Positions 10,980 to 21,179 of a DNA stretch of 64,000 nt are shown here, in pieces. Each line of letters starts with the position of its first letter. Position 1 is the first letter of the stretch. The position numbers and the translations under genes are program-made. The stretch spans positions 745,001 through 809,000 of the forward strand of contig JACVVK020000151.1 of NCBI GenBank assembly GCA_018292915.2. The letters are read 5' to 3'. Below the pieces are notes generated by a model that saw only the letters and a list, made by a program, of their open reading frames with translations, searched no databases and was not told the origin of the DNA. This DNA comes from Batillaria attramentaria (taxonomy: Eukaryota > Mollusca > Gastropoda > Batillariidae).

Positions 10980-11440
10980 CACACACAAAAAAGAAGAAGA
11001 AAAACACACCTCAGTTTTTGGCACAAAAGCTGATACTTCATACTTCATTGTGGCATGCCAGTATTTTGGCAAATACGTACTGTAACCACCACAATGCCTC
11101 CCCGCAAAGTGAAGTTTAATGCAAAAGACTTGGGGATGCAGACTAAGTGCATGTAGTTATTTGAAGTCATCTGCAAGTAAAATATATGTGTGCACTAGCC
11201 TTAGTGCAGTCTTAAAACTGGAAGACAAAAATAGCAGCTTACACATTACAAAAAGAAATCTGTACAGCTGCACAGTGAATACATCGACAGTCATCACAAT
11301 GTTTATAGAAAAAAGATGTCCAAACGAGATACTAGAGTGTCCACAGGCTGCCATGTATTTCTGCATTAGAAATTAGAAGCCAAAAGATTTTTTTTTTCTT
11401 CTAAAATATCTTTTAAAAAGTCAGGAATGCAATATCTGAA

Positions 11441-11602
11441 GTCAAGACAAAAATATGACTGTCACTGGCCCTTTGGTGCCACGATCCAGGAAACGGTAAG
11501 GAATAAAAACAGTCATGAAAAGTCAACACAAAAATATGACTGTCACTGGCCCTTTGGTGCCACGATCCAGGAAACGGTAAGGAATAAAAACAGTCAGGAA
11601 AA
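11441..11602. repeat. 81-bp tandem duplication
   Basis: Two near-identical 81-bp units (11441-11521 and 11522-11602) plus the start of a third. Each contains GACTGTCACTGGCCCTTTGG. Confidence 0.95.
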
Positions 11603-12054
11603 GTCAAGATAAAAATATCAAAAGAGCTGTCATTAGCAATTTAGTGCCATTAGATTCAAGTCAAAGATCTACAGGTTGGTGAGGAGTTGAAGTACATAGC
11701 TCCAGATAAAAACAACAATTGAATGGGTTGTGTACAAACAGGGATTATAGAATGGAATGCAGTCAACTTTTAAATATGTACAATGTACCCCCCTTACATC
11801 CTCAAACAAGAACATTATAAGCAACACACACTTCTTTTATCACATGGCAATATAAACTGGCAATGGTTTGTAAAAAAGGTTGTTTGTATGTCCACATGCA
11901 ACATCACAACATAAACCTGTATACATGTACCAATGCACAAAAACACAACGGTCACATCATTTTATCTACAAATGATCACCCCCAGGATAAAAATCTGTAA
12001 AAACACGAGGAGAGCCAGTCAAGACAGGGTTAACTGTCCAATACACTTTAACTC

Positions 12055-12262
12055 TTGAAAGCCCATACAAAAAATACAATTTTACTTGAAATTTTCAGTT
12101 CACTAGAAGCCACTTCAAGCCACTATTATGCAATCTGCAGCAGTCTCAGACCTAGCGGGGAAGGCCCACACCTGGCATAATAGTGGCTTGAAGTGGCTCC
12201 TACTGGTGTGCGGTGGTTTGTTCTTTTTCACTAGTCTTACCATATAGAGTGGGCACAGAGTG
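12055..12262. mobile_element. Palindromic MITE-like repeat, copy 1
   Basis: Inverted arms GCCACTTCAAGCCACTATTA and, further on, its complement TAATAGTGGCTTGAAGTGGC flank a short spacer. A second copy in the same orientation lies at 17788-17975 in an intron of the same gene. No clear target duplication. Confidence 0.65.
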
Positions 12263-13305
12263 GTCAAGCTCAGGCTGTTACGAGATAGCAAGTAACGGCA
12301 TCACTTTAACATATCACAGGGGAAATAGAGAAAGCTTCACTGCTTACACTTTAGTGCTACAGACCAGGTAAACTCATGCCATGTGATGTTATGGAATGGA
12401 CCTCACTGACCAAACATCCCCCCCCCCCCGCCCCCAACCTTAAAGCCTACCTTCCCCGCCCCTTCCCTCTACCAGTGTAAGTTAATCACAACAATCAGCC
12501 AGTTACTGCACCACTGTAATGTAACAAAAGGCAAACGTGGCTGGGGAGTCACCTATCTCATTGTAACAAACTGCGTATCAATACATGCATAACATTGTCA
12601 TGAATATACTCACAAGTACCAAACAATAAAAAAATCTGCGGACAGGTAGCAAAAAGAAAAAAAAAAAAATAGGAAGAAAAAAGGTTACTGCAAAAACTTG
12701 CAGAAACAGGAATATATATAACCTTTATCAAATATAATCTCAGCTGGCCTTTACATTTACAACACTGTATGGCAAAAGTGGAACTCTTCTAACCGACTCA
12801 ATACTGACGAGAGGTTTATACAAATGTGCATAGAAAATCTTTGGTACACTGTACCCCCCCCCCCCCCCCCCCCCCCAACCACTCCAGGAACATCTTTTCC
12901 TCTCCTCCAGCCTGTTTGTACAAAATGAACACTGTCAGTTGTCACAGTCATATGTCACAAAAAAAAAAAAAAAGGCCCTGTAAAGTGTGCAGCAAACTCT
13001 GTAGTACACTTGTGAGCGCTGGGTCCTAAACGCGGTTGATGCAAGACAAATCTTGTCATCCCTTACGGCAGTGACAGAGATTGTTAGGAAAACCACATGC
13101 ATTTCAAACATTCATTTCACAATGACATGGAAACCAACAATAAGGAAGACAAACCACAGATGAATTAATATATTTAGTCCAGATGCCTGTTGCAGACGAC
13201 ACTGGTTGAAACCAAATTAATCTTTGTGGCAACCGCACAAACACACACTTTTTTACCCTCTGATCTCTCTTCAGACATATACTTCTGATCTCTCTCTTAG
13301 ACATA

Positions 13306-13488
13306 TACAGTCAAACCTGTGTAAGGCGGTCACCCAAGGGACTGGGTCAAACTGACCACCTTAGACAGGGTGACCGGGTTATCCAGGGTGTCATGTCAAC
13401 AGCTAGTGTGTCAGGGGATCCTCTGGGGTGACCAGGTTAGACAGTGGTTTGGCTTATACAGGTGACCGCCTTGGCAGGTTCGACTGTA
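13306..13488 (+). mobile_element. 183-bp Tc1/mariner-type MITE, copy A
   Basis: Starts TACAGTCAAACCTGTGTAAG and ends GCAGGTTCGACTGTA. The imperfect terminal inverted repeats have TA at each edge, as expected for Tc1/mariner mobilisation. It lies in the presumed 3'UTR. It is, as far as I can read, an exact reverse complement of 14579-14761. Confidence 0.85.
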
Positions 13489-13679
13489 CTTCAGCGCACA
13501 CGTAGCAGTAGGTCTAGGTTAGCTTGTCAGAGTATTTGCTCCACGGGATTGGCTAGCGTGACCTGTCATTAGTGTCAATCAGGAAATGGCCACGTTGTCA
13601 ACTGCCCAGCAGCAATACAAATGTTCCACAGCACCACTCTTTACTCTGTCCATTCAACACTTCCACACTAACTGTGTGT

Positions 13680-14090
13680 GCTTTGCTGCCAAGGTCGTAC
13701 ACATTAATTTTCAGATGTCAGCAGGAAATAAAATTGTGTTCAAGAAGTATGCATGCATAAAATGAGATGCAGCAATAAAAATGTTTGCAAGCATCTCTTC
13801 TTACACTCTCTGTCCAATGCTGTCACAATATATGCGCTTTGCTCCAAAGTTCATACACACTGACTTTCAGATGGTCAGTATGAAATGAAATCAAGTCCAC
13901 GAAGTACGCAGACAGAAAAAGATTCGAAGCAATACAAGAGTTTGGAAGCACACGTATCTCCTCATTTTGTCCATCAAATGCTTTCACGGTATTCGTGCTT
14001 GTTCCAAAGCTCATTATATACATTGATACTCAGATGGTCAGTGTGAAATCAAGTTGATGAAGTACGTGGGCACACAATGAGATGCAGACG
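13680..14090. repeat. Degenerate 158-160 bp triplication covering the coding end
   Basis: Three related units start near 13680, 13838 and 13998 (shared phrases CCAAAGYTCAT, CAGATGGTCAG, GAAGTACG, AATGAGATGCAG). The third unit contains the last codons and stop of the minus-strand gene, so the first two are decayed copies of that end lying in the 3'UTR. Confidence 0.7.
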
Positions 14091-14231
14091 ACACTCTCGG
14101 TACTGGTAACCATCCACAGCACCATCACAACGACAGCGAAACTGGACCTTGTTGGAAGAGATGGCGTTGGTTTCCACAAACTGCTGGTCTCCACCAATCA
14201 CACCACATGCCGCTGACATCACTATGTTGTT
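14049..14231 (-). CDS. Type II membrane protein, last coding exon
   Basis: Acceptor TTTCAG at the 14231 side; 60 codons plus TGA. Encodes the Cys-rich end (AACGVIGGD, FRCRCDG, ECRLHLIVCPRTS). Confidence 0.8.
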   Translation of the reverse strand, partial: NNIVMSAACGVIGGDQQFVETNAISSNKVQFRCRCDGAVDGYQYRECRLHLIVCPRTSST

Positions 14232-14319
14232 CTGAAACACAGACAATTTGACTTATGTACTCGAAACCCTGCTAAAACAAAACGTATTCTATCATCCAAG
14301 ACAGGTTACCTGTGAAATG

Positions 14320-14360
<41 letters not shown>

Positions 14361-15953
14361 ATGCAGTTGCCTGAACTATTCCATGCTGTTCCTCATTAAT
14401 TTGCTGATTCACCTCACTGACAAAGAAGATAGCTAGTCATGTGATAATGTGTAGGACAAACCATGCTCCACATATATTTCAATTACACACAGACGATGTC
14501 AATCACATTTGCAGCTCTCATTCTGTCTGTCTGCTGGAGGTGTGTCTGTTCCACAAGTCTCAAGTCAACAAAAAGATATACAGTCGAACCTGCCAAGGCG
14601 GTCACCTGTATAAGCCAAACCACTGTCTAACCTGGTCACCCCAGAGGATCCCCTGACACACTAGCTGTTGACATGACACCCTGGATAACCCGGTCACCCT
14701 GTCTAAGGTGGTCAGTTTGACCCAGTCCCTTGGGTGACCGCCTTACACAGGTTTGACTGTATATCCTTCTGTAACATGAACTTGAGGGTAGCATGAACCT
14801 CCTTATCACTGTCTCACGCTGTACAAACATAATTTGTCATTCCCCAAACAATGTCTCATACGGAAACTGACCTGTATCCTGCTTAAAAGAGGTTTTAGTG
14901 CTAGAGGTGCTAAAAGAGGTTTTAGCAAAGAATGTGTATTCCAGTGATCACCCACCTCTAGCACGTCCAGTGCTGGTTGCCATGACGTTGTGGAGTACAG
15001 CCCTGGAAGCGCCTGGTTTGATGTGACGTTCTTGTAGTAACACTGGTTCAAATCACCAGCACCAGCTGGTCCCTGCACTCACAGATGTGATATATCATGT
15101 TTTGATGACATCTCAGCATTAGCAATTAAAAAAAAAAAGAAAACAGCCAAAAACAAAAAACATCCCTGCACAGCATGTAACAGAGAAACAAAGCAATGCC
15201 AACAAAGCCTCATTCAATCATTTTACACTATGGACACGACAGGGTAATTGTATTATCCACAAAGGTTTTGCGCAATACTGACATAATGTGATGCTCGTTT
15301 AATTCTTCTGCCAGTTTTTTTAAAATTTGTTTTAATTTATAAAACAAAACAGTTTTGACCCTTCAGATGTTACAGCAGGTATTTACTATAACAGCGCAAG
15401 CTGTGAAAGACAAGACAAGACTGTGACACTGACCGTCACTGTCACGAAATGTCAAGTCCATGTAGCATACATATACATGTACATGTAGTGAAAATGCACA
15501 GTACACGTGCAGTAACTTATCCCAACCTGAGGCCCTGGTGTGAGGCTGATGTTCTGTAATTGGTCCTGAAGACTCGCATTCACAGCCATCAACTGGGATT
15601 CCAGACTGTTGACGCTCACATTCAGCTCTGATATCACACCAAACACCACTTCCAGCTTAGGTTCACCGGCTGTCTGTCAACCAAAGATTATACTGACAAC
15701 AATTACATGCACAGATTTGAACATTGTAAGCCCTTAGTTTTCCTGCAATCAAATGGCTTGCCATAACAGAAACAGGATTTCTTGTTTGTTTTTGTTTTTG
15801 TTAGCAAGAGAAATAATGCACTAGTTGTGGTTGTAACATTTCAAGTGGTAAAACCATGCAAATGTTTGTCATTTCTCCAGATGAAGGTATTAAAAGAAAC
15901 CCAACATCTTAGTATGAAACAGAAAAAGGAACATACACATGGGTGTTAGTGTT

Positions 15954-16030
<77 letters not shown>

Positions 16031-18717
16031 CGCTGACTTACTAAATTAATTTGTGTGGCAGCTTGATCAAAAGCCTCGTCCTGAAGAGAAGAAAAGAACT
16101 GATCACCTTGCAAATCATTGAAATGTGAGAAGAAAAAGGACAGAAAAGTAAAACAAACAATACGCAATGTTACGGTGATTAAACAATCAGAGACTGCATG
16201 CACCACAGAACTGGATTTTGATTTGCTTAGAGCTGAAGTGAACACATGCATACACAGCATACAAAGAAATTTACCTCTGCCCGATAGTAGCCAGCAAACC
16301 GTGTCTCCAGATTTTTCAGCCTGTCATCTTGAGACACCCTGTGAGTCTGAATACCTGAGAAAAAGAAAACAAGCTTCGTATTTATGTGCTGTTTACCGGT
16401 ATACATAACTGATCACATTCAGCCCATAACCAGGGCGGTCGGTGGTCTAGGGGTTAAGAGACATCACCAATGTGTGAGGTCAGGTTTGAGTCCCATTCAT
16501 AGCAAAGAATTTTTCCTTCTCGTATGTGTCACTGTTCATTCAGGCTGATCATCAGGGGTTCTCTCTGGGTACCCCTGCTTCCTCCTCTTCTGCTTCTGAA
16601 ATGTTCAGCCCACTAAAAAATGCAATTCTAAATTCTGAAAATTAAATTGCTGAGCTGGTCCTTCACCCCATGTGATTGTAATGTGTTCATGTCAAGTGTG
16701 TGAGAGAATGCGTGCGATTCATGTGAGCGTGCATGTTGGGTTCAGTTCAGTTTGTGGCACTTTGAACCAATAAAGAAACTGGATAAAGCGCCTACACAAT
16801 ACTCAGTCATCACATGTATTATTATTATACATCAACATGGACATCAACATGTACATCAACATGTACATCAACATGGACATCAACATCAACATGTACATCA
16901 ACATCAACATGTACAGAGTGACCTACATGTCCCTGTACTCCCAAGTGTCTGTTCTGATTGGTTCTGATGAGTATCACCAGGCTAACGTCAGTCTGTCTCA
17001 GGGATCTACATGTTTGCAAGTTGAGACTAGGACTAGGAGCACCCTCTATATCAACACTGACCCAGTTTTAAAAGCCGCTCATACCTACAGTAATGAAAGT
17101 CAAACACTGGGTTCTTGATTCTGAGTGCTAGTTTTAATATTAATCATGCGTCCGCAACGCTGAGTGGATACACTGGTGTAACGCCAAAACAGATTATGGC
17201 CTAACTGAGAGAAAAAGGAAAAAAAAACAAAAAAACTTTCGCAAAATTTTTCTGTACGATAAATTACGATTAAATTAGAGCGAATTTATACCAAACTTAG
17301 AAAAATCAATGACAATGTTGTGGCAACTATGAAAGATTTTTTTAAAATGCAGACAGCAGTAATGACAGCAACATAATTATGCCATGATCGCTGTTTGGCT
17401 TTCACTTTTGTCACAGTACTGACAAATCTAGCTATTACAGACACACTGTGAAATCCACTCACTGGGAATTAGGAAGAAGAGCATGTAAGCCATGACACTG
17501 AGAAGGAAAATGGTGATGATGATGATGATGATCAGTGCACACCACAGGTAGCGGAGCTGTCTTTGTGTCGTCGCCTGAAGTTTACAGTGGCAGGTCTGAG
17601 CATACAACCGGGTCGCAGATTTCTCGAGAGCCTCGTACACTGGGTTGAAACGACGCCTGTGTCATTCAAAAAAGAAGAAGAAGAAAAGAATTAGTTATCC
17701 CGTTTTCTGCAATCTTGATGACTTTGGTCTTTTTTCCTTTTTTTTTTTTTTTTAACTGAAAGAACTTGTGACTGGTATTTCTTCCATAAAAGCCCATACA
17801 AAAATTACAATTTTACTTGATATCTTCAGGTCACTAGAAGCCACTTCAAGCCACTATTATGCAATCTGCAGCGGTCTCGGGCCCACGCCTTGTGTAACAG
17901 TGGCTTGAAGTGGCTCCTACTGGTGTGCAGTGGTTTGTTCTTTTAAACAGTCTCATCATATAGTGGACAGGGGGTGGTTGGACTAAGGCTCTTAAGATTT
18001 ACGTGTTGATAATGTTCCGTGTGCGAGTGAATACCCGCTGTTCACATGAGCGTGTGCGTTAGGTACAACACTTGAGCCAAACAGTTTGGAAACCCACCCA
18101 TACTTATTCTCACCTCATCATTACTAGTACGTGTACTGCAGTTATATTTATAAGTAATGGAAAGCCAAGACTGGGAATGAAAGCTTCAAGTACCTGTAGC
18201 TATCCTCCGAACCACCAGCATCCTCTGAATCAGAAGTGACGTACTCTGGAGAAGTTGCAGCTCTGGTGGGGATCTGGGGTGCTGAACTCTCTCCCGGTCT
18301 TGCCCTGTTGTTTGGATTGGCACTGCAATGTATCGTTGTGTACTATTAAAGCTGTCAGGATAGAGAATCAACTGGGTTTGTATTGTTACCCTGACTACCA
18401 TCACCTACAAGCAAACTAACCTGTGACCATCACATTTTAAAGAGACAACCTCAGAATGGAATAGAAAGTATCATACATGTGGACTAACCTCACTGAATTC
18501 TGAATTAAATAATAAAAAGAGGCCTTTCTTGTTTTTTTGTTTTTTTTTTTTTTGGGGGGGGGGGGGGGGGGGCTAGGATTTGGAGAAAATTCAATTGTTC
18601 AATTCACTAGATTGATGAAACCAAGTTTCTTTACTACTTTAGATCTATACTCTTTCCGCCTACCCCTAATAACCTTGCAGCTAATAAACGCACACTGCTG
18701 TCACACACACACTGCTG

Positions 18718-18751
<34 letters not shown>

Positions 18752-21121
18752 CTGACAGAACCAAACATACAGGAAGAAGACTCTTACGTTGGTTCAAGGT
18801 AAACATCCTTTGGGTTGATGTATTCATATACAGCAGCTGAGAGACGAGGGTTTGCGGTACTTGTTGAAGGGGTCGGGCTCCTCTGAGAATCTGTTTCAAT
18901 ACCTAACACAAGCAAAGAAATGCATCAATATTTAAGAGAATGAAATGGCGAAATCAACTGGGCTGAACCAACCACACCAATAAACGACGACAATGACAAA
19001 AAGTGTGCTCTGCAATGACAAATTTATGTGTTTAGATAAAAATAATTATAGCAAAATATATTTCACATTCTGAATATATATTATTATATATGCCTTTACA
19101 GATCTAAACACGCTTTACAAATTTATACCATCCCTGTAAGTAAAAGCAGGGTGGGTCATAAGTATGTAACTGCAAGCATAACTTTTCTCAGCCCCCCCGC
19201 CTTGCCCCCCCCCCCCCCTCCTCGCCCCCCCCACCGACATACTTTTTAAAATTTTATATTGTAGTTTTGCAACAAAAGTAAAACAGAGCCACAGTATCAC
19301 TGCTTCACTACTTGAGGCAGGGTGCAAACCCTTTCAGTTTAAATTCACCAAGCAAAAAGCCAATCCACTTATCATTCCTGGCAGTTCACATACTTCAACT
19401 ATTACACAAGTACAAGACACTGAAAGCAGCCTACACAACTTGCACGAACAGGACAGAGTTCACCCATTTATCTCCCTCATAGCAAGGGCTTTATATCCGC
19501 TAGGTGACAGTCAGTGTTTTGAAAGGCTTTCCACATTGATGTCTCTAGGGCCATGCTTGCAGCTACAGCATCCTCCTATCCAGTATCCTGGAGTGTCAAC
19601 ACAGCCATTTACCTGAGTCAATCCGCTGCATGGGCTCCCCGTTGGGCAGCTTAGTTTGGGAGATGGGCAAAGTCCTGCTGGGGAAAATGTGGGGCGGTTG
19701 GGGGGTGATGGGGCTGGTGGGGGTGAGGTAGTTGTTGCTGTTCTCGTTGGTGTAGGTAGCAAGCTGCCCGTTGGTGTTGATGAAAACGTTGTCACTGACT
19801 CGTGACGCGGACATTGTCGTGTAGCCTTGTTCCATCATGAGAGACCTGTGTGTTATCAGACGAGTTCCACTTTGAGAGTCACACCCAGCACACTAATGTA
19901 ACAAAATACATCACACAAGATAAGCGCTTCCCGCTGCCTCACGAGAAGTACGCGGACAAGGGAGAGGTGGGGTACACAAGGGTGGGGGTGTTACTGTATA
20001 ATGAGCACATGGTACACTCTACATGCTTTTGTCTATTGATGTGACTGTCAGTGCTCGCAACAGTCCAAAGAAAAAGTAGCTGAAATGATTGAAGCTCTGA
20101 AGGTGTGAACTGCTAGGGAGGTCCCCACTCGCCCCCCCCCCCCCCCCCGAGAAAAATGAGCCTAATCTCTGCAATCTGGTGCATTCTATTTCTAAGGTTT
20201 TTTTTTTTTTTTGGGGGGGGAACACAACTAATTTTTTTGTAATGTTTATTTTTATACCAAACTGGAGCTGCCAGTTACCTGAAATCAGCTCTTAACATGA
20301 GTTTATGACTACAATAATTACCCTTCTGTTCACTTTTCTTTTAATATTACTTTTTGTTAACACTAACACTAATAACAGAGTTGTTATCGGGATAATGGGG
20401 AACTACCAAACCGAGCAACTGGAGTTAATATCAATAATATGGTAACTGAATATTGGAGAATTTTGTTACTTTGTGCAGGAGCGTGAGACATTTACTGGTT
20501 ATGAATGCATACATGTCTCTTTAGCAAGTAATGAAAATGTCACCAAGCAATATGCTGATGAAAATGAAAACCAAAAAAATCTTAGCAACATCAAATCCAC
20601 TAAAAACATAAAACAAAGTAGAATCTGCAGAAATTCACAAACATGAAAATTAAAATGGAACCAACCTTCTCAGAAACATTACTGTAACATGAACAGCTCA
20701 ACCAACAAGCACTTTATGCAACAATGCTCCAACGCATTGGTATACTGAAGTTTTAAACCTAAGCTGTTCAGAAAACTAGCAGTGCGACATAACAGCGACT
20801 GCTGAACAGTAACGATGTCTCACTTGGGATTTCCGACTGTGTCATCCGGCGCTGTGACGTTGCTTATTGTTGGATGTAGTTTCGTCAAACCGAAACAACC
20901 GAAACTTGGGCCTGGGCAGTGAGCTCACAGCTTCCGCACTTACCAAAAACCGCATACACGATAAGCGCTGCGCGTTGCCTCACGAGGAGTACGCGGACAA
21001 GGGAGAGGTGGGGGACAAAAGGGTGGGGGTATTACTGTATAACGAGTGGGAAGTACATGTAGATCCTTTTCGCAGTTGACAGACAGACACAACTTGACCT
21101 CTGACATATTGTACAGCTGCG
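14049..21121 (-). CDS. Predicted type II single-pass membrane protein (9-exon model)
   Basis: Nine exons join in frame with matching phases: 19838-19613, 18902-18788, 18322-18194, 17656-17463, 16354-16275, 16080-16042, 15673-15527, 15072-14956, 14231-14049 (1230 bases, 409 residues). Residues 1-193 are polar and rich in Pro, Ser and Thr, with Tyr motifs (YEYINPKDVYLEP, SPEYVTSD), and look cytoplasmic. A span at about 194-220 (ALIIIIIITIFLLSVMAYML) has no preceding signal peptide, indicating type II topology. The outer part has a likely coiled coil (about 272-300), N-glycosylation motifs (NVS, NAS, NIS, NVT), a short Gly-Pro stretch (GPQGPAGAG) and a Cys-rich C-terminus (CRC, ECRLHLIVCP). An optional upstream exon, 21121-20944, would extend the N-terminus in frame. 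No family recognised; a receptor or adhesion role is only inferred from architecture. Confidence 0.75.
14320..14360. repeat. (AAC)n microsatellite in last intron
   Basis: About 13 perfect units. Confidence 0.97.
14579..14761 (-). mobile_element. 183-bp Tc1/mariner-type MITE, copy B
   Basis: Same element as 13306-13488 in the opposite orientation, again with TA at the edges. It lies in the last intron of the minus-strand gene. Confidence 0.85.
14956..15072 (-). CDS. Type II membrane protein, exon 8
   Basis: 117 bases, phase 0 at both ends, acceptor GTGCAG, donor GTGGGT. Begins GPAGAGDLNQCYYKNVTSNQ, continuing the Gly-Pro stretch from exon 7. Confidence 0.8.
15527..15673 (-). CDS. Type II membrane protein, exon 7 (stalk)
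   Basis: 147 bases, phase 0 at both ends, acceptor TTGACAG, donor GTTGGG. Encodes a heptad-like stalk (VISELNVSVNSLESQLMAVN) and ends TPGPQ. Confidence 0.8.
15953..16030. repeat. (GA)n tract beside a 39-nt exon
   Basis: Interrupted GA run. In the minus-strand transcript it is a CU tract beginning about 12 bases downstream of the exon 6 donor. Confidence 0.95.
16042..16080 (-). CDS. Type II membrane protein, exon 6 (39-nt micro-exon)
   Basis: Acceptor CTCTTCAG, donor GTAAGTCAG, phase 0 at both ends; encodes DEAFDQAATQINL. Skipping would keep the frame. Confidence 0.72.
16275..16354 (-). CDS. Type II membrane protein, exon 5
   Basis: 80 bases, acceptor TTTTTCTCAG, donor GTAAAT; encodes IQTHRVSQDDRLKNLETRFA and a few further residues just outside the membrane span. 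Confidence 0.8.
16432..16832 (+). mobile_element. tRNA-derived SINE, family B
   Basis: The head GGTCGGTGGTCTAGGGGTTA is followed by a B-box-like GGTTTGAGTCC and a long body ending GCGCCTACACAATACTCA and a TATTATTAT tail. Same family as 44456-44943, somewhat more diverged. Intronic, opposite to the host gene. Confidence 0.8.
16830..16912. repeat. 12-bp (ACATCAACATGK)n repeat
   Basis: Tandem repeats of ACATCAACATGG/T and the shorter ACATCA unit. They adjoin the SINE tail and may have grown from it. Confidence 0.9.
17463..17656 (-). CDS. Type II membrane protein, exon 4 (membrane span)
   Basis: 194 bases, acceptor GACACAG, donor GTGAGT. Encodes RFNPVYEALEKSATRLYAQ and the membrane span. Six consecutive Ile codons come from an (ATC)n run at about 17512-17532, so span length may vary between alleles. 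Confidence 0.85.
17788..17975. mobile_element. Palindromic MITE-like repeat, copy 2
   Basis: Homologous to 12055-12262 along most of its length (AAGCCCATACAAAAA at the start, TGGTTTGTTCTTTT near the end), with a deletion in the spacer. Confidence 0.65.
18194..18322 (-). CDS. Type II membrane protein, exon 3
   Basis: 129 bases, acceptor ATTGCAG, donor GTACTT. Encodes a Pro/Ser/Asp-rich tail segment (TSPEYVTSDSEDAGGSEDSY). Confidence 0.75.
18537..18573. repeat. T-run followed by G-run
   Basis: About 15 T then about 19 G, in an intron. Confidence 0.95.
18717..18750. repeat. (CA)n microsatellite
   Basis: Preceded by a short duplicated CACACTGCTGT phrase. Lies about 40 bases from exon 2, in the downstream intron. 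Confidence 0.95.
18788..18902 (-). CDS. Type II membrane protein, exon 2
   Basis: 115 bases, acceptor GTGTTAG, donor GTAAGA. Encodes the double-tyrosine motif AAVYEYINPKDVYLEP, possible phosphorylation or sorting sites. Confidence 0.8.
19613..19838 (-). CDS. Type II membrane protein, first supported coding exon
   Basis: ATG at 19838 (a second Met follows), donor CAG/GTAAAT. Encodes an Asn/Thr/Pro-rich segment (NENSNNYLTPTSPITPQPPH). A possible acceptor (CACACAG) lies just upstream, so this need not be the first exon. Confidence 0.75.
19919..20013. repeat. Duplicated ~95-bp segment, copy 1
   Basis: About 85-90 percent identical to 20960-21057 (shared TACGCGGACAAGGGAGAGGT and GTTACTGTATAA or GTATTACTGTATAA). 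Direct orientation. Confidence 0.9.
20014..20943. other. Presumed 5' intron, simple repeats only
   Basis: C run at about 20132-20148 and a T/G run at about 20200-20220. No exon recognised. Confidence 0.4.
20944..21121 (-). CDS. Candidate upstream exon of the type II gene
   Basis: Minus-strand acceptor TGTTTCTAG at 21122 and strong donor G/GTAAGT at 20943. From ATG at 21107 the frame (MSEVKLCLSVNCEKDLHV) runs through a Pro/Cys-rich stretch and joins the 19838 exon in frame across the splice. It contains duplicated segment copy 2, so the coding reading may be fortuitous and the exon may be 5'UTR. Confidence 0.35.
20960..21057. repeat. Duplicated ~95-bp segment, copy 2
   Basis: Counterpart of 19919-20013, about 1.04 kb away. 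Confidence 0.9.
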
Positions 21122-21179
21122 CTAGAAACAGAATACCCATAATAGAAGTTTCATGGTTCACAAACTATTTCGCGAGATC

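Larger units (their letters stand above)
10545..14048 (-). other. Presumed 3'UTR of the type II membrane protein gene
   Basis: Begins after the stop codon at 14049. AATAAA-type signals on the minus strand occur at 10566-10561 and also near 10665 and 10785, so the transcript end is uncertain. The region carries a GGGGGA array, an 81-bp duplication, two MITEs and two decayed copies of the coding end. Confidence 0.5.

Noticed and set aside
14579..14761. CRISPR-like or palindromic regulatory array
   Set aside because: It is a single MITE copy with TA edges and a matching partner at 13306-13488.
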